DNA of 64,000 bases from Zelopaecilomyces penicillatus (GCA_005765155.1 VCCP01000006.1:136501-200500); one strand, 5' to 3'. Shown: positions 30,041 through 43,764, numbered from the stretch's first letter. Made by a program: numbers and translations. The notes: generated by a model not told the origin, from the sequence alone.

Positions 30041-33000
30041 TAATTCATGTACACACACAAATCGAGACCGTTGGTCACTTGCCAATGTTGTTTCTCGGCA
30101 TACCCTGCCAATAGTCAAACAAAGTTGCATGAGGGTGCTAGCTACCGGAGACGATACTAGTATTCGACTTCCAAGTTATTATGAAATATCTTGAGCGTTT
30201 AGACAAAATAGAATGTTTTCACACGCTATTAGACGGACCAAATTCTAGCATCGCTTCAGCTGATTATGGAGAGTTAATCCCCTACTGCGAACATAGCCAT
30301 ACACGCTGCTTAATCTCAAAAGTGTATAATCACAGTACGGTTTCCATCAGCCGCTACAAAGGTAAAATTTCACAACGTAGAAAGAGTTTGCTTCTAACTC
30401 AAGAAGTGGAGGGGTGAAACAATTTCCCAGCGTTTCTGAGAATCAAAAACTGTAAGTTTCTTCCAAAACCCGTCATGGAAAATCATCAAGAATTTGACCA
30501 GGTTGTTCGATATTAGCAAAACCATGAAGAGCTGAAGAACGTCATTAAACCATCACTCAGAGTCATTCATTCATTCATGAGAGAAGATTAAATTACGAAG
30601 CCTACAAAGTACGGCATAGCACGTGGGCAGCCATTTACTTTGGCATCATGTAGCTCCGCGGCACAGCATCTACGAACTTGTTTTTGAATTTTTCTTTTGG
30701 ATATTAACAACAAGGGTTCTCAAAATAACAGGAGTGCAATCGAAACGTGGTTGAGGGTTTTATTGGTCAATCAAGATGCCGATGATGATGAACAACCTAC
30801 TTTAATCTCTAAAGAACATGTGCGTCTATGGTTGGTGTCTTCATTAGCCGTGTTAAATGAAGCTTCGACAAACCAGGAAAGATCAGGTATCCAGCAAGGA
30901 TGAAAAAGCTAGTGCGGCGCAAATGGTATTTGGCACACTCACACGCGTAATGGCCATGTGAAAAACCAGTTGATGAAAGTGCTCCCAGCCAGGATCTGAA
31001 TCCTAACCAATATATGTTAACACGGCAATTAATATTACCAACGAATCCGAGCGCTACAGGGTATTCCGTTTTTAGTTCCTTTGCCGCGATCCAACAAGGC
31101 ATTCTTACCATTGGAAAGATCTGCTAGCCTTGACTACTATGTTACCCGCACTCACAGAGGTTGGTTACTACTTCTGTTTATGGCACTTTGAAGATAAACG
31201 ATTTATATTGCACGTGGTATATTACCATGCACACTTCTTTTGGGTACATAGATCGCTGCCCAGCTGATGCGATGAGCTTTGGGTAGAAACTGGGTTCTAA
31301 TTTCAATATCCTACCTTTCCAAGATATCCACGACAGTTGCTCCGGCAGATCTGTTATGATAGGCCTCTCAGGGCAATGCGTTGGTGGGGATCCGCCCATG
31401 CAGCAGTCATGACTATTTCATGCTCCACCACAAATTACGAATCTCATGGCTTTCATTTCGAGGTATCAGAGGTGCTGACGTTGCATGACAACGGACTATG
31501 AAAGCCTTTACCAGAATCTCCGTCCACATCATAGTTCAAGGATGGATGTTGTCAATAGGATACACCGAGGACTCTATAGCCAGCTGTTCAGCGAAGATCC
31601 TTAACAGAATAGGCATTTTCAAAAAAGTGAAAGGGGGCAGCCTCGCATCGATAGTCCAAAGCTGGAGTCAGTCGGGGAATAAATCGTCATCATCGACTAG
31701 TTGTTAGCATTTTCACACACATGCGATCCCGGTAACAGAGAGAACAAAATAACTTGATTCTGCTTTGCACGGACCTTGCGTGGTTTGAATGGGTTATGGA
31801 GGAGAGAAAGCATCGCAAAGGAAGGCACTCGCATATCCAAAGCGGAGCACGAGATCGTTTCTTGAATCGCCTCCTGTCAATATGATACTCGACACACACA
31901 CATCCTCACATCACATCACACCCCATCTGCATGATGTGGGTTGTCATTTCAAGGTGAGAAGAAGACTGATCGACCGTCGGATAAAGTTTGCGTGTTGTAG
32001 ATACGGAGAAAACATGTCGATAGCGCCGACACATCACACCTGCGGGCGGTAAGTCGCTTGCGTCACCAGAAACGGCTATGTGTTTGCTGTTCCTGCCGCT
32101 GCTGCTGTTGTCACCCAAGCCATCTTGTCTATTCTTCATCTAAAACTGCCATCTCACCTGCACCTATGCCGTTGTAGAACAACAAACATGCAGGAGTCTA
32201 GGAGGTGGGCTGGTTTGGGTGGGATCGGGGCTGAGCATGGGAAGCCCGGTCAAGCTGAACAAACAAGAAAATCATCCGGTCAGGTCGAGTTTGATGCTGT
32301 GTGACCAAAGCCGTGAAGCTGTGCGACTATACAAGATTAATCGTCCGGCGAGGCACAGCATGTACGTACATGCCACTCTCATGCAGGGGGATTTGTAGAG
32401 CGTCAATCTCATTTCAGCGCGGGAATTGAAGGACGGCTGTGATTTCGTCGCGGCGAATATAGAGAGTTGGTAAAAACATAAAAATGAGAAAACAAGGTCT
32501 TAGCCGAGGGCCAGTCTGATCCGCCTCCAGGCAAGGTTGTTGTATCTGTCGAGGGTATCCGGCGCTGTAACGTGAGGTTGGTGTCTGCCTGAATACAGTA
32601 CACATCTGCTGGAAGAGGCCCAAGCACACGTGCACTGTGGGCGCCCGTCGTTCTTGATGTGTTTGCGTGGCGCCTCCTTCATTACAAAGTCCAGGCACTA
32701 CTGGCGGGACCCTCACCTACAACAACCCTTGACTACACCTGCCTTGTTTAATTAGGGGTGGCTGCCAGGTGGTGCAAATTAAGAACTAACCTACAGCTGC
32801 CGTAGTATCACAGGAAGTTTCTTTTCTTCAATCAGCCAGATATTACTACGTAAAGCCCGGTTTCCGGGTTTACAATTGACGTGCACGGAGTATGCGTGTA
32901 GGCGGAGTTTTGCTGAATAGAATCCCAGGTAATCCTTCGACACTTCATTCCGCTGTCATCTATTAATCTCACTCACGGACCAGAATCTGGCCAGGGCCAT

Positions 33001-36000
33001 TTGAATCAAACCCACATGGTAGCTGGGATTCCAAAGCCGAGAACGCCGGTCAAGCAACAAGCTGACAGAACAGGGTCTTTAATGCAGTCAGTCACTAATC
33101 GTCGTCAATGTCTCGCCCTGCTGCTGTCATTGCCCACTCAGCCTCTGGTGACAGATTCTCTCACCGCATTGAATCACGAGATCAAAGGTGATAATGGGAA
33201 GACACCACGCCTCGGGCTGTCGGGTGGCTTTAACCGCCCAATATGCTCTCCCGTGCACGCCCGCCATCGATGCAGCCAACATCACAATGTACAGGAGGCA
33301 AAACGCCCATTCTGTGCCGTAGGCGCTCTTGCAAACGCTCAGATTGGACCGCTTACACTGACATGGACTTACGTTGGCAGCCGGAGTGGATATTACGAAC
33401 GCCTCCCGTCTGCCTCACGATCACCTGCATCAGCGAAAACCAAGTTTTCATCACAGGCTGCCGACCAGATCTACCCAGCTGAGGCCTATCAGCAGTACCT
33501 GGAACGGGTGCTTGCAACCCTACAAGTCCAAACTCTCATGCAAGATGCCGCACACCTGGGACCTGGGTAACACAGCAATACTGTACATGCAGCCCCAGCC
33601 TCCAGATAGTAATACTTTGCAAAGCGCCTACGTATGGCAACGATGGTGTTTAACATAACATCCTAGGCCATAGTATGGGCGAGATGTGTGTCTGTTACTC
33701 GTCCGCGTGTGCGTGAATCTTTGGGTGGCTGAACAGCCAAGGACGCCAATCGCGGCACTTTGTCTCCCCAGCTGAATTGCGGAGCGTCTTTCCCTGGCTT
33801 GCATTTACAAACTCAAAATAACCCTGTCATCTATTTCGGTTTCTGTTCTCAGTGCAATTCCGCCACTTTCCACCACGGCGCCCAACATGCCAGGCATAGG
33901 GGAATCCGACGGACGCCTCTTTACACTAGGTATCGGGACTTTCGCGGCGGGCTTGAACACAATCAAGGACAGGAGGAACCTGAAAAAAGAAAGGAATAAC
34001 TGGGAGAGACAAGATGGCAACGGCGTTAAACGTTGCCAACCGAACAGCCGAGAGTAAACATCGTCTGGAACACACTACTGGTGAATCAGTGCTCACTCGG
34101 TCCAGGAAACCGGGAGCCGAGTTCACGCCATGGTCTATTCTGGTTATTAGAGCCCGCTCTTTCTGAAGGAGCAAAGCCGGAAGAAGAAAAGAAAATACAC
34201 CTTACGTAGTAGAATGCTCCATGAAAAAAGAAAGTATACTGCATATGGAATCAAACGTAAGCGAGAAGAGCTCTCCATTTGGAAACGAGATGCGTAAAGA
34301 CACAATCGAGTGTACCTGCACGCACAGGTACACAACGTTGCAATGATCAAAAGAACAGCAAGCGCAATCTATACAGCAAGGTTGTTCATCCAATAGCTGA
34401 ACCAACCAGCGTCACCGTGCAAGGATCTCCACGCCGCCCCATCATGTGCTCTAAAAGTCGATTTGGGGCAGAATCAACTGTATTAAATCCATGTTATTCA
34501 CTCATGTGGCGCAGAAAGACTAGTAGGGTAGGCAAGTTGGCAAGGTCAACCAAGACTTGACCTGTCTGGTCTGTGGTGCATGGCGACGAGCGGTGTCAAG
34601 CAGACACAGAGCAATGTACGGGGTATCTCCTCCGCTTCCGATGATCCTTTGTTTGGCTGTTCAGCCCTTGTTTTGATAGGTGGAGGGAGAATATCCCTGG
34701 TCCCAGTAAAAGGCGGCCATAAAACGGGAAGGCGGACGCATGGCATCTCACCTAGCCTAGACGAGTAGGAGAGGGCGAAGCAGATGCCGAAAGCCTGCTG
34801 TCAAATCCCCACTGACAACTGTACAACGTTCGGATGGCTGTTTTAGGCTGGCCAATGACTTTGACTTGTTTGACCATCTCGTTTGCCGCCATCTAGTTCT
34901 TTGTTCCCCTGACAGAGACGTACAACAGTGCTGAGTATTATTTCATGAGAAGCCACTGACATATGCCACGCCACACGCTGATTATTCGGCGGATCGAGTC
35001 ATGGTTAAGGGGCCTATGAAAGAACGACTCCACTAGTTGCCTTCACATCGTCTTTTGTTGAGGACCTTATGGTAGCAAGTTATTACTCATGTGTTCCACT
35101 GCGGTTATCGAAACGGTTCGGTTTGTACATTCGAGCATTTTGCACGGACCTATGGGGGAAAATCGAGTACCTGGTAACCATTAATTAGATATAACAAGAA
35201 TCCCACCCTTACGAATTGAAAGACACCTTCATCCCTTGCAGTTTGTTTCCCTCACGAGCGAGAGTCGTAGTGTTGCTACGCTACACGTTGTATGGGGTAG
35301 CATCCAGCGTGTGTACGTATACCATCTAATTATCATCCCACCTCTTCCGGGAAGAAGGCGTAGAACAAACCAAGAGGAAGGAAAATTCCGCTTCGCCCCC
35401 AGTCACCGGCTGAGCAGGATTTGTCCGGTAGGAGTTTTATGCATGCAGGCTAGATGATGGCCTCTGGGCGTATTGCGAAAGTGATAGTTTGCTGTGTTGT
35501 AACCCAACCCCACAAACATGCGTCCTGGGCCCCCAAAAATAACAAGGCCTATCAGGGGGGCCCAGTCGTCCAGTCCCAAGCACTGGTACAAGATGCGATA
35601 CGCGACACGTTGGCACGGCAGAAGCTTGGATCTTGTTGTGGTGGGACTTGTAATTTTTCTCTCACATTGGCTCTGTGTCCTCCCAGTCAGCAGCATCATA
35701 GGGCTGGGAATTTCGAGCTTTGGCCGTGTGTCCCGTGCGCTTCCATTTTTCTTCGCCTGGCCACTTCGGTGCCTGGCTAGTGCTGATTGCCTGGACTGTG
35801 CGTGAGGCTTTTATGGATAGGCGATCAGCCGACTGCTAGATTTCAATAGGGGAGTCATGTCGGTATTCGTGCCCTCGTTTGTTACAGGAAACGAATGTTA
35901 TGGCTTGTGAGGGATCGCCCGATGCCAGCTAAGAAGAGAAATTGGAGAAAAATCCAAATAGGGGGGGCGCCACTCCCGGGTTGGGAATCAGCTAGACGAT

Positions 36001-39000
36001 AGTGATTGGATGCTCTGCTAGCCATCTATGTCATCGATATGTACGTCTCCAAACTCTATCGGACAAGGGACCGTGAGTGTGTTGTCGGTTGAATTGCTTG
36101 ACGTGGTTGATGGATGAGGTTGTTTGTGTCGAGAATGTTGGCGTGGTGGGGTGCTGTGTTGTTTGATGTGGGTGTCTTTTGTTGGTGTGGATGGTGGCTG
36201 CAGGCTAGCCCAGCACAGTTTGTGAGGCCTACTCAGGCACTCTTGCCTCGGGGCAATGAGCCAGGTATTACAGCGCCAGCGCCTTCCAAGACAGAACCTC
36301 CAGTGATAGGGCTTGCCTTGCCATCCGCTGGCTGGCCGGATCGGGCTTTCCCATCCCCGCAACCCCTCCCATCGAGTTCCGTGGTCCACCCACCTTTCTC
36401 ATTGTAGCCAGCTAGGGGAGCTTCCCAAGCCTCCGTTTGAATTTCCGGGCCTCAGCGATGGGCCGGCCGATCAAGCCCAACCACCAGCCATCCATGTCCG
36501 CCAGCCGCCAAGCAAAGCGGGATAGCGACAACTTGATCCTACACCGAATTACTAAGAGAGAGAGTGTTGAGGGTAAAGCCACCGGAGCTTGTCGCCGATA
36601 GGGTGATGCTGGTGCCTACAAGTCACAACTTCCCCTGAACCACCCTTGGAGCTTGTTGCACCGCACACAACTCGAATTATTGAGGCCTTTGCTAGCATGT
36701 CTAGCTCTATTCTTTTCCTCGTCAGCTATCACGGAAGCCGGTGACGCCTACTTCGTGTATGAAATATCTGCTAGTGTGTTTCTATCTAACTCCCAGCGAC
36801 GAAAGAGGCAAGTTCCAGGAAGACTAACGCGCTAATGGGAGGGTCGTCTCCGAGCGTCTCACATTCCATTGTATTGCCGCAAATATCAGTACACCTACAC
36901 CTACATCCATGTATTATAGACCCATGAGGCAACATCGCGACCCCCGGCAGTGGCTTCCTGCGGGCAGAGGGCAAAAAACTTGATGCTGGAAGGCATTGGG
37001 AAACTTGGATCCTGACCGCCCAGGCTCCCAACTCAAATCCCGGGGTCAAGGTCCGGCTCCAGGATTACGCTTCCCCAGAGCTCATAGACCACCACGGTAT
37101 ACAGCCAAAATATCATTAACAGGCAGGGGGACATGGCATGAACACAGACTCCAAACTAAGACTTCATCACGATGAGCCATCCCCAGTCATCACTTGCTGC
37201 AAATGAATTGATCAATATATGGCCCTGACTTGCTTACATGGACCAGACACGACAAGTGATAAACTCCGGTCCACGAGTACGTATTAGATCACAAGGCCAA
37301 ATGCGAAATGCCGACTTTCATATGTTGAGAATAGCAGTTATGTCAACGAGTCACTTTTGCCGCTAGGGCTGTCGCTTTCCAGATGCCCCTGGCCGGCTCC
37401 GCCAGTTTCCGTTCCACAACTGGTCTGATTGGGTGGCTGGCCTAAAAGATCACTCATATCATCCACTTGGTGAGAGCGCCAAACCTACCAGGATGAGCGG
37501 GCATGCGGCTGATGGTGGAGACGGGAGGCGGAAACGGGTGCCGGGGGGACAAACAAAGCGCGATGGCCCAAAAGGCGATCGAGGCCTGTTGCTGGCACCT
37601 AATCAATCCATTACCGATTCGGCAACCCTCCCCCCATTTTGTCTTGGACCGAGAAGCGTCAATTGTATCTCCCACAAAGCCGAAGGCCCGAAGGCATGAA
37701 CAGACTCCCCAAAGATCCAGAATCCCAATGGCAATGGCCACTGCCTCCCTCAAGGGGTCGTGTGGGAGGATCTAGAATATGCCCCAACGTGGTCTTGATG
37801 TTGACATTTCACTCATCTGGCCCCACTAATCTGGCCTGGGATCTGACCACATCTGCATTAAGTCTAGACTGGACATTTTGCCTGGTCTAGAGCCACTACG
37901 CCGCAGCTTCCGAGGTCAGTGATGTCAAGATTTTGTCCACTCTGTCAGACGGTATGGCCCTGTGAACAAATGATCTGATATATCGGATAACCGGTTGAGA
38001 CAAGTTGTGCTCTGGCTGTGGGCTGCGAGTCGGATCACCACGTCGTCGGGGCGTACGAGCCGGTCCAACTGCATGCACGGCATCGATGCCCGAGGACGGG
38101 ACGGAAGTGATGGCTGTGCTTGATGATAACAGAGAGAGCCAATTGGGTGGTACCGGGTAACTTAGAACAATGAAGAGTGTTGAGCCCGCTGATGTCGCAT
38201 TGGTATACATCCGTGCCTGCCTGGCCTTACTGGGGCGGGCTATGCGGGCTTCACGAACGGTGCCGATCAGCCAATTAATCGAGATCACTATGCTGCACCT
38301 CACTGGCGCCGGCTTGCACGCAGCTGACAACACCCACATCAAGCAGCGAAGGCCGTTTTCATTCTGTGGCGTTGACTTGCACAAACGTGACCGCTAACTC
38401 TGTCCGGGTCTAATTTACGTATGTGCTGTCCTCGTTTGGCAGAATTGCAACGCTCACGTCGACCCCTTGCCAAGATACGATAAGGAACGCGGAAAAAAAA
38501 AAAAAAGACACATCACGAAAAGAAAAATCAAACAAAAAGACACGGCCGTTCAAAAGCAAGTGTCTCACTGTCTGTTCATCAAGGGCATCCATCCGTAATC
38601 CATACCCCCCTAGACCGAAGCTGCAGGCATGCTACCGTGCTCCACCAGCCCTCGAGTTGCCCCCACCACCACTCTCTGCGTCTCAGCACCGCCTCGTCTT
38701 TCCGCATTCTGAACGTGTCAAGGTTCAGTGATGCCCCTTTCAGGTGGAAGCTGAATTCACATCCAGGTGTTAGGCGAGATGTCCATGCCAAGGTCCAGAT
38801 GGAGACCAGACAAGGGAGTCATGGAACCCGCATTGGACGCCACCAAACAAGCATCACCAAAGCCCCCCGAAGCCACTCTATCCCACTCCATGACATACCG
38901 TTGCATATGCTGCTTGCCTTGCTCAGCTAGACTGATTGTCCGGCAAATTACCAGTTTGGTAAGATGTGGCTATCTCCATGCCTACAGAGTACGTCTTGCG

Positions 39001-39184
39001 ATGAAAATGTCCACATTGTAGAAACTGGCAGAACAGATTTCAAGTATAAATATCCAGTTCATTCCTCCTCTCCATTCCCCTTTTCTCATCATCAACAATC
39101 ATCTTAATCACTTCATCAACTCATCCAACCAATCTTCACTCACTCTCAACTTTCGTTGACCAACAAAAACCAAACTTCGCAAAC
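30041..39184. other. Nine-kilobase stretch without recognised genes
   Basis: No frame here has a domain, a signal peptide or splice-consistent extensions. The longest (33001-33570 plus, 37896-38384 minus) look like chance frames in mid-GC DNA. There is no clear transposon remnant, terminal repeat or strong AT bias that would mark RIP. Poly-A at 38493-38506 is the only simple repeat of note. The last kilobase is presumably the hydrophobin promoter. Non-coding RNAs or very divergent genes cannot be excluded. Confidence 0.5.
39045..39052 (+). promoter_or_regulatory. TATA box of the hydrophobin gene
   Basis: TATAAATA lies about 135 bp before the hydrophobin start, followed by a CT- and CAT-rich leader typical of highly expressed fungal genes. 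Confidence 0.6.
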
Positions 39185-39615
39185 ATGCAGTTCTTCGCCG
39201 TTGCCGCTCTCTTCGTTGCTGGTGCCCTTGCCCAGCCTACCACCCTTGAGCAGCACCATGCCAACATCATGACCACCACCGGCCCCGTTTGCCCCGATGG
39301 TCTCTTCGGCAACGCGCAGTGCTGTGCCAGTGACATCCTTGGAGTCATTGGTGTCGACTGCAAAGTCCGTAAGTGTCGTTTGCACGCCATTCACTCATGA
39401 GCAATGATACTGACTCCCTTTCCTCAGCCAACGAGACCCCCCGTGATGCCCGCAACTTCCGCGACATCTGCGCCAAGGTTGGCAACCAGGCTCGCTGCTG
39501 CGTTCTCCCCGTTGTAAGTTCTATCAATCCTTACTGCATCAATGATCACATATGCTGATGCCATCTCCTCTAGGCCGGCCAGGCTCTCCTCTGCCAGCCC
39601 CCCGTTGGCATCTAA
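39185..39615 (+). CDS. Class II hydrophobin
   Basis: Exons 39185-39368, 39428-39513 and 39574-39615 join in frame to 103 residues. Both introns are about 60 nt with GTAAGT donors. A signal peptide (MQFFAVAALFVAGALAQ) leads to a short tail and the eight-cysteine pattern of class II: C-x9-CC-x11-C-x16-C-x8-CC-x10-C (PVCPDGLFGNAQCCAS, then DICAKVGNQARCCVLPV, then LLCQPPVGI). These small secreted proteins assemble at air-water and hydrophobic surfaces, coat spores and hyphae, and help attachment. The class II type is restricted to ascomycetes, which supports the taxonomic reading. The assignment is firm. Confidence 0.95.
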
Positions 39616-40699
39616 GCGACTTGCTGGCTACAGCATACTGCGCATGGAGTCTCTACAAAACCAAATCTGGTAGAGGCTCCATTGTGTTGCGAGTTCCTGT
39701 GACGAACTGAGGGATTCGAAGCTGGAGAATTATACTGGATGGATGTGATTTATGACTTCTTGATTCAATATTTTGTTGTTTGCCAAGAAACAGGGCAACA
39801 GCTACACGACAATATTATTTAGTCCTTAGGTTCATGACCAATAAAAACTTCATGGCTTATTACTTCGAGTTCAGCTGCACATTGAGTGAATGGTTAAACC
39901 GAACAATGGCAATTGGCTAGTTCAAAGTTGGCGACAAATCATTTCATAATGTCATTGACTACTCTATGCCTGAGATTATTCTCAGATTCAGGTTAGTAAG
40001 TTGATATGTGTAACAATAAGTAATAAGGATCCGCCCAAATTAGCTGTGGCCGTTGGTCAAGTTGAAATGCCGTCGTTGAAGTTGCAAGTTCCCCAATGGT
40101 TCCATTTGGGGCGGCACTGGTTGCCGGACGTGCGCTAAAATGTTTCGGGTTCCGTAGTGGAGTTGGATCGAAATGCTGAATGCCTGATCGTAAGCGAGAT
40201 TGTGGTGAATCAGTATTGTCTCGGCCTATGTGTAGAGCTGATAAAACAAGAGCAGAAAAAGGAAAACACCCAGGGAATAGATAGACACGGACCATTTGTT
40301 TGACCTCTGGTTAGGTTTTCTTCAACAGCAGAGACACTGCCTTTTCTTACCTGTCTCATGGGAGCTCAGGGAAGGAACTATCCGCTGTAAGCTACCCCTC
40401 CTTTTAGTTTGACCCCCACTCATTCCCACACATCATCTGTGCTCCTCTTCTTCAACGTCCTAATTATATCTAAGCTCGAAACTTCAAAAGCCCTGCCTTG
40501 TTGTTTATTGGTGCTTCACTTACAGTAAAACCAAAGAACATTTATTGGCTCAAAGCACTTTGCCCTGTGCACGACGTTGATTCCCTTCACCGGCACACAT
40601 TGCTTCACGCATGAATCGGTTGCCAAGGCACATTTAGTCTACATCGGCATCTTTTATTCTTTGACATCTGCCTGTGGATTTCAATATCCCCAGTTCACT
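39616..40699. other. Intergenic, hydrophobin 3' / peptidase 5'
   Basis: One kilobase holding the hydrophobin 3' end and the peptidase promoter. An open frame continues upstream of the chosen peptidase start (to 40577) but without an ATG, so I treat it as leader. Confidence 0.45.
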
Positions 40700-42972
40700 A
40701 TGGCGGCTCGTATACCTCCCCAGCCTCCCTTCAACTTCAACGTGGACCCAGCGACTTTGCTTGAAGTGGCCGAGAAACTGGTGGCATATTCAAAAAGAGT
40801 TTGGGATCATGTAGCCCAAATCTCGTCAGATAAAGCTACATTCATTACCGCCATTGTGCCTATCATCAACGACGAAAATGAGAGGTTGACACGGTCTCGT
40901 CTGCTAACATTTCTGAAATCTGTGGCTCCATCAATAGAATTACGCGATACCTCCCAGGAAGTCGATCTGATGCTGGATCGTGACAGGGTCAACCGGTTCT
41001 CTAGACGAGATGTCTTTGCAGTGGTTGATGCTGTGTGGCATCGAAAAGAGGAAATAGATGATGAGTCGCGCTTATATCTGAACGAGATTAGAGAGCAGTT
41101 CATCCACACGGGCATGGGTTTAGAAGATGAAGATGCGAGAGAACAAGTGTCGAAGGCACTTGTGAGACTGAAAGAGCTCACATCACAGTATTTGAGAAAC
41201 CTGGATTCAGATATTGGGGGTCTATGGTTGACAATAGAAGAGCTTCATGGCGTTCCCAAATCTTTTATAGATCAGTGGAAGGCAGATGGAGACAAGAGAT
41301 GGGTTAACCACAAGCTTCCAACTCTGAATGCGGTGTTGCAAAATGCCTCCAGGGCCGATGTGCGACAGAAGATGTGGATGAGTTGGGACAATAGAACCAA
41401 GGATTCCAACGGCCCACTTTTGAAGGAGATGCTTGTATTGAGGCACGACCTTGCGAACTTGTTAGGCTATCGACATCACGCACACTTACGAGAGACCGAT
41501 CGGATTATGGAGACTGACCAGGCTCTTCAATTCCTAGAAAGTCTTCATGAACCTTTGCGTCATCTGGGAAGACAGGAGCTTGAATGTCTCAAGGCCATTA
41601 AAATAAGAGATTTACAGGAAAAAGGAGCAAAAGCTGAGCCCTCCACTGAATCATTTTTCCTATGGGATCGATCGTATTATAATAACAAGGCGAAAATTAA
41701 TGCTTTTAACATTGACCAGCAGCATGTTTCTCAATATTTCCCGTTTGAGCGATGCCTATCCCGCATGTTATCCGTCCTAGGAACACTCTTTGGAGTTGAG
41801 TTCATCAAGTGCACTCCGGAAACCACCGAAATACCCATTTGGCATCCAGATGTGCTGACCTACGTTGTCTGGAACGATGAGTCGAATGGGGATGACTTTG
41901 TGGGATACCTTTACCTTGACGCTTTTCCGCGTGAGAACAAGTATGGGCATAAAGGCCACTACGGAATACAACCAGTGAGACTTGCCAAACCAGTCTCTAC
42001 GAACTAGAGAGTATGATATAGCTGACTTGTAGGATGTTGAATCCCTGTAGGGATTTGTGAAAGAAGATGGTACCCGCCATTACCCTTGTGCGGCAGTCGT
42101 AACGAATAACTCACCACCAAGCGAATCACGACCAAGTTTACTTCGCATCAAAGAGGTTGTCTCTTGTTTCCACGAGCTCGGACACGCGCTACACAACTTG
42201 ACTTCCAGGACTAAATATGCACGTTTCCACGGCACGGCTACGCCACGCGACTTTGTTGAGATTCCAAGCATCATGCTGGAGCATGTTTTTTGGCACCGGG
42301 ATATCGTGCGTTTTATTTCCGGACGCTGGGATACCGAGGAGCATCCCGACAAAGAAGAAAAGCTTCCTTATGAGTTGATTGATCAGCTCATTGCCAGTCG
42401 TTTTTCGGACACTGGTATAAGTAATCTCCCAACACTGCTATTAGCAACCTTTGATATGAAAGTCCATACCCCTGCAAACCGGGAGGCAGTGAGCAGCATG
42501 AATCTGGCTTTTGAATTCAACAAGCTTCGAAAGGATCTTTGTCTTATGAGCGGGCCTGAAGATCTCGGGCTTGGACTTGAGGCAGCGCACGGCTACTGCA
42601 GATATCGCTTTCCGATAGGCTACTCGTCAGTCTATTACACCTACTTATTGTAATTATTGGGATCTATAATATTGCTTCTTATTGACAGGGAAGGTGCAAA
42701 TTACTGATCATCAGAATAGGTCACGGGCTTTCAGTTATGATATTTTTGAGACAAGATTTCGACCACTGCTTCCATCTGAGAACTCAGTTAAACTTATTGA
42801 AGAGATTGTTACAGCTCCTCTTCGCGATGAATTTAGACGATACCAGCACATGATTCTGAGACCGGGCGGCAGTGTTCCCTCATACATTGAGCTTTTGGCG
42901 GCCTTTTTGGGGCGCAGTCCCAGCAGTGAGGCCTATATGAAAATGCTGAGGACAATGCTGAAACGTACGTGA
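40700..42972 (+). CDS. M3-family metallopeptidase (thimet oligopeptidase/saccharolysin type), possible frameshift
   Basis: A zinc oligopeptidase that degrades short cytosolic or mitochondrial peptides. Exon 40700-41974 joins exon 42051-42649 in frame (intron GTGAGA...GTAG), restoring GHYGIQP-GFVKEDGTRHYPCA. The zinc site is HELGH (His466, Glu467, His470) with third ligand Glu495 in FVEIPS. The C-terminal part (from about 42688) is clearly homologous (FSYDIFETRF, MILRPGG, ELLAAFLGR), yet the only canonical intron between 42649 and 42689 is just 39 nt and puts it out of frame, giving a stop after five codons. Either an unusual splice, a sequence error or a real frameshift is involved. If it is real, the protein lacks its last roughly 95 residues. 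The start is the first ATG with a good context (MAARIPPQP). Confidence 0.82.
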
Positions 42973-43467
42973 CACTCTAGTGACGCCTATGATCTTACAT
43001 CGTCACTTCAAGTTGTGTTTGGAAATGTCCGCACCATATAAGAACAATATTGTTCTTGATAGACTTGAATCGAATTGAGTTATTGGATATTTGATATTTC
43101 AATTGACCAACTTGAAATTGATGCTACTATGATATCTCATTTGGCAGGTCTGCGTATAAGATACCCATGCCTTCCTTCTATCAAATTACAAGTCTGATTG
43201 TATGCCGCCTGATGAGAGTTTGGCCCGTTTGTTCTTATCCACAATTAGTACTTGACTGGAAAAAGCTGTTAGCACGAAGCGATAAAGAGTCAAAGACAAG
43301 AGTTACTGGCTGACATGGGATGTTAAAAGCATCTAAACTCAAACCGGCCTTATAAATCTATGAGTTTCGCGCGGGTATAAGTTTCAGCCAGCCGATACTT
43401 GAACGACCTTGCTGCCGAAACAAAGGAAGACAGCAGAAAGACAATCAAATTTCGCGTTGCGGGTTGC
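42973..43467. other. Intergenic, nothing recognised
   Basis: About 500 bp of AT-rich DNA after the peptidase gene, with no open frame worth naming. Confidence 0.4.
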
Positions 43468-43764
43468 TTATCTTGTAGGACAGCCGGTCATACAAGCAGA
43501 ACATACAACACTGTCAATCCGGCAAACTCTATTTGTCGGGTACAGCTCGAGATCAAAATCTGGACAGTCCCTGCTAGCTGCGGTCTCAGGGCCAAAGGTT
43601 TTCTTGTTTTCTTCGCAGGCAACCCCGGCATCAACGATGATGTGCATGCCGCGGAGGAGGTGGCGACGCGCGCCATTGAGGTTTTGTACACCCAAGTTCT
43701 TCTGGCAGCAGTTATGCTCGTAAGGGCACGGGCACACCAGAATGCAGAAAGGGAATTTGCACAT
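43468..43764 (-). CDS. Small Cys-rich protein, hypothetical
   Basis: A 98-residue frame starting MCKFPFCILVCPCPYEHNCC and ending CRIDSVVCSACMTGC carries about fourteen cysteines, several in CxC, CC and CxxC pairs. That pattern suggests metal binding or disulfides and is unlikely for random sequence. No good signal peptide is seen. The overall shape, an N-terminal MC, a Cys/His centre and a C-terminal CxxC, resembles small fungal proteins of unknown function. I chose the internal Met because upstream residues of the frame look like leader sequence. I do not recognise the gene; it could be a chance frame. Confidence 0.4.
   Translation of the reverse strand: MCKFPFCILVCPCPYEHNCCQKNLGVQNLNGARRHLLRGMHIIVDAGVACEENKKTFGPETAASRDCPDFDLELYPTNRVCRIDSVVCSACMTGCPTR

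Noticed and set aside
33001..33570. 189-residue plus-strand frame in the gene-poor stretch
   Set aside because: No recognisable family, no splice partners and random-looking composition.
37896..38384. 162-residue minus-strand frame
   Set aside because: No domain, no promoter-like signals and an irregular hydrophobic pattern; I could not support it as a gene.
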